A stretch of 64,000 nucleotides of DNA from a virus. The notes beneath the pieces were generated by a model. The model was given only the letters and a program-made list of their open reading frames with translations. It was not told where the DNA came from and did no database searches. This document shows positions 8,137 through 16,657 of this stretch, one piece after another; within the stretch, counting starts at the first letter, position 1, and the number at the start of each line of letters is the position of its first letter. The DNA lies in IMG/VR virus record IMGVR_UViG_3300026521_000151, positions 1-64,000 of that record; one strand, given 5' to 3'. The translations under genes were made by a program, and so were the position numbers.

Positions 8137-9345
8137 TTATTCAATAACTGTATATAAGTCAGTGAATGACATTGTATCAAAATCATTCTTTACCATACAA
8201 GTTATCTTTTGTGCATTTCTTGCTTTCTCTACTATAATACGAGAAACATTTTCAGCTCTTTCTTCTTTGTCTTGATATATAACTAAAAATAATGATGAGC
8301 TATATATTAGTTCTTGGCTACCTCTACTTGATATTTGTATATGCCCATTTTTAGACACTTCTAAATTAACTTGCGTAGGTGATAGGATAACTACACCTGA
8401 TTCGATAGCAAGTTGATGTAACTCTTTAACAAGGTTTGCTAAACTTTTCCACTCGTCATTAACACTATCAAAAGCTACAAGGTTTAAATAATCAATAACA
8501 ATAAGTTTAACACCTTTGTCAATTAAATCTTTAATTGTATCTTTTAATCCTGATATAGTATATCTTTTATGTTTGATGTAAAACTTATTTTCTCTATCAA
8601 AGTACTTAACTTTCCACTTGTCTATTAACTCTTTTTTACTTGAATTTTGTAGTAACTCTTTATAGTTAGTCTTGTTAATTTGTGAGTACATACGTGTTAA
8701 AAGTAAGCTTTCATCTAATTCAAGTGAAAGGAAACCTACACTATGCCCTTGCTCATACGTGTATAATGCTTGTTGTAGAGATAATAAGGACTTACCCCCA
8801 CTCGACTTAGCACCAATGATAGATAATCCTGTAAAGTTAATTCCTCTATCTCTAAGTGTGTCTAAACAATTATCAATATAAGATAAATTAACATTCTTAA
8901 AATCAACATTTAAAATATCATCAACACCACTATCATCAACTTTATTAATTTTATTTTGTAAATCTAATAAAACAACTTTTAGTTTGTCTAAATCTTTGTT
9001 CTCAGCTAACTCAACTATCTTAGCAACCTCACTATCAACTGATTTAGCTACACTATCATACCTTAACTCAGATAGTAATTCATCTGTGTTTAACTCACTC
9101 TCTATTTTATTTAATGAATCTATAATAGCTGTGTAAGTTTCTGCTTTGTCTTTTGGTAATTTAGATTGAAACAGAGCTATTATATCATCTTTTGTGGGTA
9201 ATTTATTGTGTTTAGAATAATAAGTGTCAAATAACCTTACTATATTTTTATAAGCCCCTGAAAATAAGTTAGGTGTGAGCTTATTAAGTAACTGCACGTT
9301 TCTATCTTTTAGTAATTGTTTTAGTGCTATCTTTTGAAAGTTCAT
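8137..9345 (-). CDS. dnaB-like: DnaB-like replicative helicase
   Basis: 402 residues: an N-terminal helical domain (1-145) and a RecA-type motor. Walker A is GAKSSGGKS (178-186), Walker B LIVIDYLNLV (281-290), and the later SPTQVN and SRGSQELIYSS segments match DnaB motifs H3/H4. It would unwind the fork ahead of the family A polymerase. Start has AAAGGAGAATAAATG. Confidence 0.9.
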   Translation of the reverse strand: MNFQKIALKQLLKDRNVQLLNKLTPNLFSGAYKNIVRLFDTYYSKHNKLPTKDDIIALFQSKLPKDKAETYTAIIDSLNKIESELNTDELLSELRYDSVAKSVDSEVAKIVELAENKDLDKLKVVLLDLQNKINKVDDSGVDDILNVDFKNVNLSYIDNCLDTLRDRGINFTGLSIIGAKSSGGKSLLSLQQALYTYEQGHSVGFLSLELDESLLLTRMYSQINKTNYKELLQNSSKKELIDKWKVKYFDRENKFYIKHKRYTISGLKDTIKDLIDKGVKLIVIDYLNLVAFDSVNDEWKSLANLVKELHQLAIESGVVILSPTQVNLEVSKNGHIQISSRGSQELIYSSSLFLVIYQDKEERAENVSRIIVEKARNAQKITCMVKNDFDTMSFTDLYTVIE

Positions 9346-9420
9346 TTATTCTCCTTTAATTGTTCATTCATTATTAATCCTTTATTTTAGTAGAACCTAT
9401 ACTTAATATAAATTCAAATA

Positions 9421-9445
9421 AAATAAAGAGATTTCCTCTTTATTT
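9421..9445 (-). terminator. Intrinsic terminator after the 188-aa gene
   Basis: A perfect 10-bp stem (AAATAAAGAG / CTCTTTATTT) with a 5-base loop overlaps the stop codon of the minus-strand gene ending at 9440. On that strand it is followed by TTATTT, a moderate T-rich tail. Confidence 0.6.
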
Positions 9446-10006
9446 GTTGTTATTTTGTTTACCACAGAAAGTGTGTAACTCTTCGGGGATGTCTTCTACA
9501 CCTAACTCCATTAGTGTTGATACGTAGTCTGCGACATAAACTTGTAACCTAAATAAGAATGCTGCATAAATCTGTGTAAATCCTTTTGGTCGTTCTAAGA
9601 TTAAGGTATTAGTTGCAGAATTAATTTTAAAAGTGGTACTGCTATCTAAGTCTTTGTGTATATTTTTATTAAATAAATCTAAGCTAAACTTTTTATTCTT
9701 CGTTGTGTTTGTTAAATTAGTTAGAGGCTTTAACGTTTTACTGATATATAACAAATCACTTAAAACACAATAACCTCTTAATTTAATCTGACTATCTAAA
9801 CCTTTAAATGTAACACCTCTTTTATTAAATGACAAACCATAATAGCCTAAGTCTTTTTGGTAAATATAAAACACTTCGCCTTGGTAATGTGTCATACGTA
9901 GTATTGCAGTGTAAGGTAATAATTCTCCTTTATCACTATAAATAGTAACACCCATATTTAATAGTGTTTCAAAATACTTTTTAATTACAACTATATCTAA
10001 TCTCAT
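9440..10006 (-). CDS. Hypothetical protein, 188 aa
   Basis: No recognised domain. The protein is mixed alpha/beta with a QGEVFYIYQKDLGYYG strand pair in the middle and a helical C-terminus. It sits between the methyltransferase and helicase genes, has its own candidate extended -10 upstream and a terminator at its end, so it may be a single-gene unit. Confidence 0.7.
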   Translation of the reverse strand: MRLDIVVIKKYFETLLNMGVTIYSDKGELLPYTAILRMTHYQGEVFYIYQKDLGYYGLSFNKRGVTFKGLDSQIKLRGYCVLSDLLYISKTLKPLTNLTNTTKNKKFSLDLFNKNIHKDLDSSTTFKINSATNTLILERPKGFTQIYAAFLFRLQVYVADYVSTLMELGVEDIPEELHTFCGKQNNNK

Positions 10007-10032
10007 TTTAATCTCCTTTATTTGTTGTTAGA

Positions 10033-10055
10033 ATTGTAGCATAGTTTTCTTAAAC
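10033..10055 (-). promoter_or_regulatory. Possible extended -10 promoter for the 188-aa gene
   Basis: The minus strand reads TTTAAG, ten bases, TACAAT, with TG before the -10 (TGCTACAAT). This is the same layout as the element at 8053. It lies in the 54-bp gap before the ATG at 10006. Confidence 0.35.
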
Positions 10056-10060
10056 TCTAC

Positions 10061-10672
10061 TTAATCTCCTGTATAATTTTTATCATTTCTTAACCAATCT
10101 ATTGTAGGTTGTCCTACATAGTCTTTCCGCCAAATAAACCAAGCATAGCATATAGCATTACTTGTACCTGTATTAATACCATTTTTATACATAGGTTGTC
10201 TATTACTAAAAACTAATACATTCTTTAACATCATATTACTTGTAAAGAAATCATATCTTTTAATACTTTCTAAGAAGGTTATTTTTAGGGACATAGCCAC
10301 ACCTATCTCAGCAACAGCTAAACTCTTCTCTACAAAAGGTATAAGGAGTTTAGAATCATAAGGAGGGTTTGTTATAACCCAATCATACTTTTTATTAGGT
10401 TTCCATTGTAAGAAGTCAATACCACTTTCTACACTTGGTTCACCATAATCATATAAATCTACTGCCTTCACTTCACAATTTTTATGATATTGTTTTACTA
10501 ATTTTCCTATATTATTTTTACCTGCACAGGGTTCTGACACTTCATATAAATTATTGTCTAAGTAACCACTCTCTAATAATGATTTTGTAGATATATCAGG
10601 TGTAGGGTAAAAATCCCTACTACACCTTTCTGATTTACCTTTTCCGCCTGTCATTAAACTAACTCCTGCCAT
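10061..10672 (-). CDS. Adenine-specific DNA methyltransferase-like protein
   Basis: 203 residues. EPCAGKNNIG (47-56) corresponds to the S-adenosylmethionine motif I, and NPPY (102-105) is the catalytic motif IV of N6-adenine (or N4-cytosine) methyltransferases. It is short, with no obvious target recognition domain, like the Dam-type small phage enzymes thought to protect DNA from host restriction. Motif I lacks the usual final GxG spacing, so activity is likely but not certain. Confidence 0.8.
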   Translation of the reverse strand: MAGVSLMTGGKGKSERCSRDFYPTPDISTKSLLESGYLDNNLYEVSEPCAGKNNIGKLVKQYHKNCEVKAVDLYDYGEPSVESGIDFLQWKPNKKYDWVITNPPYDSKLLIPFVEKSLAVAEIGVAMSLKITFLESIKRYDFFTSNMMLKNVLVFSNRQPMYKNGINTGTSNAICYAWFIWRKDYVGQPTIDWLRNDKNYTGD

Positions 10673-10699
10673 TATCTATCCTTTTATTATATTTATTCT

Positions 10700-10903
10700 C
10701 TAACTTAAAATCCATTTGTCAACCTTATAAAATAAAAAAGCTAAGGCAAATTGAGTAATAAGTAAATGTATATACTCAGCATACTTATTTCCTTCACAGC
10801 ATTTATATTTAATTAAAAAGTAAAGTGGTATAAATGCTATAACACCACTTATCAACCATCTGGTTAAATATAATAAATAGTTTAAAGTTAAGTAATCAGT
10901 CAT
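10700..10903 (-). CDS. Small membrane protein, 67 aa, two transmembrane segments
   Basis: Hydrophobic segments at about 7-30 and 44-64 are separated by a short loop KYKCCEGNKYAE with two adjacent cysteines. Ribosome binding site GAAAGG. It lies downstream of the strong promoter and repeat locus at 11004-11194 and a 16-codon leader frame. Size and topology would also fit a holin or superinfection-exclusion protein, but nothing specific identifies it. Confidence 0.65.
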   Translation of the reverse strand: MTDYLTLNYLLYLTRWLISGVIAFIPLYFLIKYKCCEGNKYAEYIHLLITQFALAFLFYKVDKWILS

Positions 10904-10915
10904 TTCTAAACCTTT

Positions 10916-10966
10916 CTATTCTATTACTTCTATTTCCATATCTTTAATATCAATTTCTTTTATCAT
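10916..10966 (-). CDS. Very short leader-like ORF, 16 aa
   Basis: ATG with an excellent ribosome binding site (AAGGAGTTATAAAATG) opens a 16-codon frame, MIKEIDIKDMEIEVIE, ending 12 bases before the membrane protein gene. The acidic/hydrophobic peptide may be a leader whose translation opens the next gene's start site. Confidence 0.45.
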   Translation of the reverse strand: MIKEIDIKDMEIEVIE

Positions 10967-11003
10967 TTTATAACTCCTTATCTTTTAATTACTTCACAAA
11001 TTA

Positions 11004-11057
11004 CTTTTCAAGTATATAACTTTTTCTGAATGGTAATAAGTATTAACGGAACTTTTT
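11004..11057. repeat. 54-bp direct repeat, copy 1
   Basis: Identical to 11082-11135 over 54 bp, offset 78 bp. Lies in the transcribed leader below the minus-strand promoter at 11165, separated from copy 2 by an intrinsic terminator. Confidence 0.9.
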
Positions 11058-11059
11058 GT

Positions 11060-11086
11060 AAAAAAAGGTAGTCCAGACTACCTTTT
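11060..11086 (-). terminator. Intrinsic terminator between two 54-bp repeats
   Basis: On the minus strand GGTAGTC and GACTACC form a near-perfect palindrome, extended by AAAA/TTTT pairs, and are followed by seven T. This is a classical intrinsic terminator. It would end a short RNA begun at about 11158, giving a transcript of roughly 100 nt. Confidence 0.75.
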
Positions 11087-11135
11087 CAAGTATATAACTT
11101 TTTCTGAATGGTAATAAGTATTAACGGAACTTTTT
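11082..11135. repeat. 54-bp direct repeat, copy 2
   Basis: Exact copy of 11004-11057. This copy lies inside the predicted short RNA, the other lies beyond its terminator. Confidence 0.9.
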
Positions 11136-11138
11136 TAA

Positions 11139-11152
11139 GGGTACCGGTACCC
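11139..11152. promoter_or_regulatory. Perfect 14-bp palindrome, candidate operator
   Basis: GGGTACCGGTACCC is perfectly palindromic and strikingly GC-rich for this genome. It starts about six bases after the predicted start of transcription of the promoter at 11165-11194, an ideal position for a repressor site, or for a 5' RNA hairpin. Confidence 0.55.
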
Positions 11153-11164
11153 AAATCAAGTAAA

Positions 11165-11194
11165 ATTATAACAAAAAAATAAATTGTATGTCAA
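11165..11194 (-). promoter_or_regulatory. Sigma-70 promoter of the repeat locus
   Basis: Minus strand: TTGACA (11194-11189), 18 bp, TATAAT (11170-11165). Both hexamers are perfect consensus. It lies between the polymerase 3' exon and the repeats. Confidence 0.8.
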
Positions 11195-11215
11195 GTGTTT
11201 TACAAAAAGAGAAAG

Positions 11216-12034
11216 TCAAGAAAGTTTATTTAAAACTTCCTCAATCTCTTCTAATGTAGCGTTGTTAGATAAAATTTCTAACTCCCCTACACTATAACCT
11301 ATTTCTAAATCTGCCTCATTATCTACTTCCCAGCTCTCATCATATTTATAAGTCATCAGTTCAATTAAATTATCATTTAACCATTTAATAATCCCTGTGT
11401 CAGGTTTAACATATAACATAACGCTGTCGTGAACTGTGTTAGAAATTATTATATCTTCTATATAACCTTGCTTCTCTATTCTTTCTTGTAATTTAAAGAT
11501 AGTTCTAACCATCAGTAAAGCAAAAGATTGAATAGTTGTATTTACCATAGTTCTTAAAATACTTGCATATTGTCTATCATCACTCATATCTTTTAAATTA
11601 CTTCTTACCTTTAAACCAAAAGCACCTGTAACAAAACCTTTACTTAAAATTTGTTTTTCTATTTTACCCCAATACTTTTTAGTAACAGCATACATTTCCC
11701 AATATTTATCTAATATCTTTTGTGCTTCTTCTTTTGAGATTTTTAATGATTTACTTACAGCAATATGTGTACTTCCATAAGTTGCTCCAAATGTAACAGA
11801 CTTCCCCTGCTGCCTTAAATCTTTTATTTCATCTTTTAAAGAGTTAATACTTTCAGGGTTGTCTCTATTAAAAGTTATTCCTCTATTTTTTATTTCTTCT
11901 TCAAAATAGTATGTTGCTGCTAAAGTATGTCCATCAAATCCTTGTGTAAAAACTTTTATTTTATTAGGGTCTTTTGTTACATTAGCCCCTACTCTGTCTT
12001 CGCAATCTGTTATGAGGTTTGCTACACCTCTCTC
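11216..12034 (-). CDS. polA-like: Family A DNA polymerase, 3' exon (272 residues)
   Basis: Second exon of the polymerase, starting at GAG after the intron's terminal G. It carries the end of motif A (ERGVANL), motif B RQQGKSVTFGATYG (residues about 661-674 of the spliced 859-residue protein) and motif C VHDS (about 788-791). Motif C has Ser where E. coli Pol I has Glu, as seen in some phage polymerases. An unspliced ATG at 12070 exists inside the intron but would give only this fragment. Confidence 0.9.
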   Translation of the reverse strand, partial: ERGVANLITDCEDRVGANVTKDPNKIKVFTQGFDGHTLAATYYFEEEIKNRGITFNRDNPESINSLKDEIKDLRQQGKSVTFGATYGSTHIAVSKSLKISKEEAQKILDKYWEMYAVTKKYWGKIEKQILSKGFVTGAFGLKVRSNLKDMSDDRQYASILRTMVNTTIQSFALLMVRTIFKLQERIEKQGYIEDIIISNTVHDSVMLYVKPDTGIIKWLNDNLIELMTYKYDESWEVDNEADLEIGYSVGELEILSNNATLEEIEEVLNKLS

Positions 12035-12234
12035 CAATTTCTTGGAGTGTCGGACTATATCATCACCCACAGCATTATCTGTTTGGGTGGTACCTGTTTC
12101 GACTTCACTTGAAGCCTACCCTACTCCCTTTAAGGTTATTTTAATAACCCCATCTAATTTTATATAGGTGTCATTAGTCTTGTATCTGACAAGATGTAGG
12201 TTTCGGTAGTCTCTGAACCGATTAGTGTTTTATT

Positions 12235-12969
12235 CTATTTATCTTTATAAATAAATTTATAACCATTAAATACTTTATTATATCTTAAAGTACGACTTAT
12301 ATTACTATGGTTTGTATTAAAATATTCAGCAGCCTCTTTTATAGAATAGAACTCTTTTATAATATCACCTGTTGTAATATCAATTTGGTATAAAGGTTTC
12401 CTTAAAGTAGAAATTTTAGCTGGTTTAGGTCTAAATGTTCCTTCTTTATACCTCCATTTAAAATCACCTGTTGTTTTTCTTTCACCTCTACATACTTTAC
12501 CAATTAAAGCTGTGTGTAAATTATTTTGTTTAGCTGCTTCTGTTATAGATGGGTACTCTTCTAAAACTTCATTTGTATTTTTATCAATCTTTAAAACTTC
12601 TGTGGTTGGAACTTTAACTAACCCATTAGCTTGTGCATGTTGGTTATTTTCTTTAATTGTAACCCATTCTAAATTATTTAATGAATTATTTGTTTTGTTT
12701 CCATCTTTGTGATTAACACAACATTTATTTTCTGGGTTAGGTATAAAATGTAATGCTAATAATCTGTGAATAAAAACATTCTTTCTCTTTTTTGTTTTAG
12801 GTTGAACTAATGTTACCAAATAATAACCTACACCTTTATCTAAAACAGGTTTTAATTTTATCCATTTATCCCCTAAACCACTAATTTTATATTTATACCC
12901 ACTATAAACATCACCATTTTCTGTAATTTTATATACACCATTGTAACCATCAATCAACTTTTCTCTCAT
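12235..12969 (-). CDS. Intron-encoded HNH homing endonuclease
   Basis: 244 residues. A NUMOD4-like N-terminus (DGYNGVYKITENGDVYS) precedes the HNH core, with IHRLLALHF, VNHKDGNKTNNSLNNLEWVT and the ENNQHA helix. Two NUMOD1-like DNA-binding repeats follow (about 118-168 and 188-242). It nicks or cuts intronless polymerase genes so the intron is copied in. It has its own ribosome binding site (AAGGGG) and promoter inside the intron. Confidence 0.92.
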   Translation of the reverse strand: MREKLIDGYNGVYKITENGDVYSGYKYKISGLGDKWIKLKPVLDKGVGYYLVTLVQPKTKKRKNVFIHRLLALHFIPNPENKCCVNHKDGNKTNNSLNNLEWVTIKENNQHAQANGLVKVPTTEVLKIDKNTNEVLEEYPSITEAAKQNNLHTALIGKVCRGERKTTGDFKWRYKEGTFRPKPAKISTLRKPLYQIDITTGDIIKEFYSIKEAAEYFNTNHSNISRTLRYNKVFNGYKFIYKDK

Positions 12970-12991
12970 TTAAACCCCTTAATTTTCTTAT

Positions 12992-13020
12992 ATTATATCA
13001 AAAAATTAAGGAAATATCAA
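12992..13020 (-). promoter_or_regulatory. Sigma-70-like promoter for the intron HNH gene
   Basis: Minus strand TTGATA, 17 bp, TATAAT, about 25 bases before the HNH start. It lies within the intron between the Q element and the HNH gene, so the endonuclease can be made independently of polymerase transcription. Confidence 0.65.
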
Positions 13021-13129
13021 GAACAAAACACTAACTTGGCTGCTGATTGTCCTCAACTTTACTTGTTAGGATTTCCAGCAATTAAGGTACTTTTCATAAA
13101 AGGTTTCCCTTTTATGCCCCCGATTTGTT

Positions 13130-14890
13130 AAGGGCTGAAAAATCAGAGTAAGCAACTAAATAACCTTTCGGTGCTATCTGTGTTTTTTTAAAATCTTTTC
13201 CATAACCTGATGTTGCTGGGGTATTTTGAAAATTTATCTGACCTGAACTTGATAACCTACCAGAAACTACTTTTGCTGTATTAAAATTTGATACTATTCT
13301 TTTATTTCCATCAATATCATCTAAAACTATTTTAGGGATTTTATCTGTAAATGATGTAATAACTGTCTTAACTTTTGCTATTTCTAATAAATCATATACA
13401 ATTTGATATTCTTCACTATCTTCACCAACCTCTTTCAATAAATTCTCTAAAACTTCTTTTCCTGTTGCTTCACTACCACTTTTAGTTTTTTCTAAAACAG
13501 GTAACCCTAAAACATCGTATAACAATACTCTTACTTGATTGCTTGACTTTGGGTTAAAATCTAACTTAATATCATCTATTGTTAGTTGTTTAGTTTTTAA
13601 TTTAGCATTTCTTTTTATCATTTCTCTTTCTTTTAATATATAAGTAGTTTCTTTTACTGCTTCCCTATCTCTTAAATCGTCTAATGCTTTATTGTAAGTT
13701 TCTTTTAATTTATCATTTAATTCATTCATTTTACCAATATCAAAAACTACACCTTGTAATTCTACTTTTAATAATGATAATAAAGCAGGTTTATATATAT
13801 TAAAATAAATATCTTCTTGGTTTTCTTCAAGCAATAAATTAGAAAGCTTATTATATAAGTAATAAGTCCCTATTGTATCTAACCCATTATACTTACCTGT
13901 GTCTTCATAATTAGTATTTATTAAATTACTTTGGTCTATATCATCATCATAATTCCCAAGAAAATCATAAACTAATTTTTTAAGCCCTAATTCAGGTCTA
14001 TCTACTGAGTTATAACATAAATAAGCCATTTGTAATGTGTCTTCATAGCCTTTAAAATAGTTAGCACCTTTTATAGCTCCTTTAACATCACCTAAACCTT
14101 GCATCCAATATCTATACACAAAAAACTTTAAGTCAAATTTACCATTATGTAAAATAAATCTACCTTTATAATTTTCAAAAAATGATTTCACTAATTTATT
14201 TAATTTTTGGTAATCATCTGAATAAACTTTATGTAAAGGTATAACAACTGCTGATTTATCATCTTCACTGAATGATACAGTTAATAACTCATCTTCCCAA
14301 AAATTAAGTCCCGTTGTTTCAATATCCATAGCTAATAAATCTTTATTTATAAGTTTTTTTAACTCATTTTTTGCTTCTTCATAAGTATTACATAATTTAA
14401 TATCAAATGTTTTAAAAAGTTCCTCTTTGTTATCTCTATACATTCCTTGATACAAGGCTTTTAAAAGTCCTAACCCTTTATTTAGTAACTCTTTCTTATT
14501 TGGTTGAAAAGATAATACTTGATAATTTACAATAGGTAGAATTTTCAAACCATCTTTTTCTCTCAAACTTCCAATTTCTCTTTCAAAAGCAGGTTTCTTT
14601 TTTTCTTCTAAAATAAACTTATAATAATCTGTATTAGCAACCATAATTTTATCTATTCCGTAAGTTTCAACTAACTCATATACTGCTTCTAACTCTTCCA
14701 TTGCTATACTTTTTTTTAAGCTTCCTTTTTCGGGGGTAAATACACCTACTACTAAAACTCTACCTCTAAACTCACCTAAGGGGGTTATATAGTTATTTAA
14801 TACGGCTGGTAAACTATTTGTAGCTTTCTCAGGTAAGATTAGCAATGTATCTATATTTTCACTGTTTTTATTTATTGATAATAATCTCAT
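13130..14890 (-). CDS. polA-like: Family A DNA polymerase, 5' exon (587 residues)
   Basis: Holds the 3'-5' exonuclease domain (AMDIETTGLNFW with the metal-binding Asp/Glu near residues 187-189; later LHNGKFDLKFF and the YNGLDTIGTYYLYN exo III region) and the start of the polymerase palm, ending in VAYSDFSAL within motif A. Reading through the intron adds five residues and stops at 13112, so full activity needs splicing. With the 3' exon the protein is 859 residues. No 5' nuclease domain is present. Confidence 0.92.
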
Positions 14891-15177
14891 TTTATTTCCT
14901 TTTGTTCTAATAAATCTAATTTTATATATTTATTGTCATTATCTAAGTAACCTACAATCTCTTGTTCTACAATAAAACCATAAAAGTCTTTATACTCTTT
15001 AATCATTCTCTCTGCTAATTGTTGATTACATTCTTGATACGTTTTAGTTCTGTGGTCCTTTATATACCATTTACCCTCATATAAAGGTCTATCACTGAAC
15101 TTATAAAAATACCTTAAACTTATATTTCCAAATAACTCTACCTTACGGTACCATTGTAAATTCCTGTGCAATTTCAT
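14887..15177 (-). CDS. Hypothetical protein, 96 aa
   Basis: I chose the ATG at 15177 because the AAGGA ribosome binding site is almost touching the alternative ATG at 15183. Basic and aromatic, with WYRKVELFGNISLRYFYKF and a helix ending in FYGF. The stop overlaps the polymerase ATG by four bases, so the two are coupled. No family recognised. Confidence 0.7.
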   Translation of the reverse strand: MKLHRNLQWYRKVELFGNISLRYFYKFSDRPLYEGKWYIKDHRTKTYQECNQQLAERMIKEYKDFYGFIVEQEIVGYLDNDNKYIKLDLLEQKEIK

Positions 15178-15190
15178 TATCATCCTTCTT

Positions 15191-15493
15191 TTAAAATATA
15201 ATAGCTAATGTAATATCATAATCTTTATTTTCTGTATTAGCATAAACACCTATCCTACCTGTACACACACAATCTGCTTTATCTAAGATTATATTGACTA
15301 CCAAATGTACTAACAAATCTATAACGTTATTATAAGTTATATCCTTTATTGCCCAACTCCAAGAATTCACCCTACTCAATGTAAGAAAGGCACTAATAAA
15401 ATCATCGTGCTCCTTTACTAATATATCTGTTATTTTACTTTCTAACTTACCCTTCCTCATCCACTTTTGAACTGTACCATAGTTTAAATACAT
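15191..15493 (-). CDS. Hypothetical protein, 100 aa
   Basis: First gene of the polymerase operon on this strand, with AAAAGGAG before ATG. Mixed helix and strand; cysteines at 79 and 81 (DCVCTG) do not form an obvious metal site. Function unknown. Confidence 0.7.
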   Translation of the reverse strand: MYLNYGTVQKWMRKGKLESKITDILVKEHDDFISAFLTLSRVNSWSWAIKDITYNNVIDLLVHLVVNIILDKADCVCTGRIGVYANTENKDYDITLAIIF

Positions 15494-15510
15494 TTATTCT
15501 CCTTTTTGTA

Positions 15511-15539
15511 ATTATACCTTATTGGTTTAATAATGTTTG
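15511..15539 (-). promoter_or_regulatory. Weak promoter candidate for the polymerase operon
   Basis: Minus strand TATAAT with CAAACA 17 bp upstream. The -10 is very close to the ribosome binding site, so the true start may lie elsewhere. Just upstream, at 15557-15571, is a perfect GTGTAA-TAC-TTACAC inverted repeat that could be an operator. Confidence 0.3.
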
Positions 15540-15579
15540 ACATCGTATGTAATTTAGTGTAATACTTACACCTTTAAGC

Positions 15580-15608
15580 TAAAAGAAAAGAGAAACTATT
15601 TAAGTTTC
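15580..15608 (-). terminator. Intrinsic terminator after thyX
   Basis: The stem GAAACT/AGTTTC overlaps the thyX stop codon, and on the minus strand it is followed by TCTTTTCTTTT. A short stem but a good T-rich tail. Confidence 0.6.
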
Positions 15609-16441
15609 CCCTCTGTTAATTCTTTCATTTTCTCTGCTAACTCTCTTGTAGGCTCTTGTGTAGCTTTCTCTAATCTTAAATCAAAGAAAGTTTCTAATTG
15701 TTTTTTAGGAAATAGTTGCCAAATCGTTGTGTATAAAGCAACAGGTAACACTACTCTTGCGTCTTCTGGTTTCCACCCTTGTGCTAATAATAAATTATAT
15801 TTATCAAGGTGTGAGCTATAATCAATAGGTTCCTTATTAGAGAATTGATAAAATTCAAAATTACCTTTTGTGTATCTCCTGCTAAGTTCGTTTGCAACTA
15901 CTCTGTGTCTAATAGTATGTCTAACTACAAAAATAGGAACTTTATACCTAAAACAAAATGTATTCTCAAAAATCATTTTAAAATCTTGCTCTGATTTATT
16001 AAACCAACCTGAAATATCTTTGTTAAAATACTTAATACTCATAAAATTATCATTTAATAGAGCTCGTAAATTAGTAATAATATAAGGTTTTTTATCTTGT
16101 CCTACTACAACCTCACTATATTTCAAACAATGAGGTTGATATGGTTGTGTAGTTTTGTTATAAACTACACTTGCTAACTCTTGTAAGTAATTCATTTCTA
16201 ATTGACCTAGCACCACAGGAATAAACTCAAATGACGTGTTAGGTCTTGAAGCATTCTCTTTCATTAGTCTATGGTAAAGTTTTTCAGGGTTCTTACTCTC
16301 ATCTTTACCAAAACTGATTGATGCAATCCTCGTAACAACATCAATTCTGTTATCTTCACTTTTATTAGCTTGTGAATTATCCCATAACTCTACAAACCCT
16401 ATATTATCATTATACAAAGCTATTTTACCTAAAAGTTTCAT
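15596..16441 (-). CDS. thyX: Flavin-dependent thymidylate synthase ThyX
   Basis: 281 residues. The signature RHRVVANELSRRY is at 178-190, preceded by VVRHTI. ThyX makes dTMP from dUMP with FAD, NADPH and methylene-tetrahydrofolate. The usual signature is RHR-x7-S; here it is RHR-x6-S, one residue shorter, and the first Ser of the loop is missing. The rest of the protein follows the family, so it is probably active or nearly so. Its ATG overlaps the stop of the 68-aa gene upstream. Confidence 0.88.
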   Translation of the reverse strand: MKLLGKIALYNDNIGFVELWDNSQANKSEDNRIDVVTRIASISFGKDESKNPEKLYHRLMKENASRPNTSFEFIPVVLGQLEMNYLQELASVVYNKTTQPYQPHCLKYSEVVVGQDKKPYIITNLRALLNDNFMSIKYFNKDISGWFNKSEQDFKMIFENTFCFRYKVPIFVVRHTIRHRVVANELSRRYTKGNFEFYQFSNKEPIDYSSHLDKYNLLLAQGWKPEDARVVLPVALYTTIWQLFPKKQLETFFDLRLEKATQEPTRELAEKMKELTEGKLK

Positions 16442-16647
16442 TATAACTCCTTAATCTTATTTAATTTATCTACCAGTATATCTATATCGAAATCCTCAGC
16501 TAATCTATTAAGAATACTATCTAAGGGTAACTCTGTAAGTATATCTAATAAATCCTCTTTATGTAATTCTAATGGTATATTTATAGCTACTTTATTACCT
16601 CTAACCTCTACTTCCATTGTTTGTTTATATTCTGTTCTTATATCCAT
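16441..16647 (-). CDS. Hypothetical protein, 68 aa
   Basis: A small acidic protein with a beta hairpin (KQTMEVEVRGNKVAINIPLE) and two short helices. Stop and thyX start overlap (ATGA type), so it is coupled to thyX. Ribosome binding site AAAGGATAAATT. Unknown function. Confidence 0.65.
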   Translation of the reverse strand: MDIRTEYKQTMEVEVRGNKVAINIPLELHKEDLLDILTELPLDSILNRLAEDFDIDILVDKLNKIKEL

Positions 16648-16657
16648 AATTTATCCT

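Larger units (their letters stand above)
12035..13129 (-). other. Group I self-splicing intron in the DNA polymerase gene
   Basis: All four classical core elements are present on the minus strand: P (AATTGCTGGAAAT, 13083-13071), Q (AATCAGCAGCC, 13048-13038), R (GGTTCAGAGACTAC, 12219-12206) and S (GATATAGTCC, 12061-12052). P1 forms between exon GCCCTT and the intron guide GGGGGC, with U-G at the 5' splice site. The intron ends in G at 12035. Splicing joins ...YSDFSAL to ERGVANL, restoring polymerase motif A. The HNH gene sits between Q and R. Length 1095 nt. Confidence 0.92.

Noticed and set aside
15538-15566. TTGACA-17-TAATAC on the plus strand
   Set aside because: The -10 is poor and it would transcribe antisense to thyX with no gene downstream.
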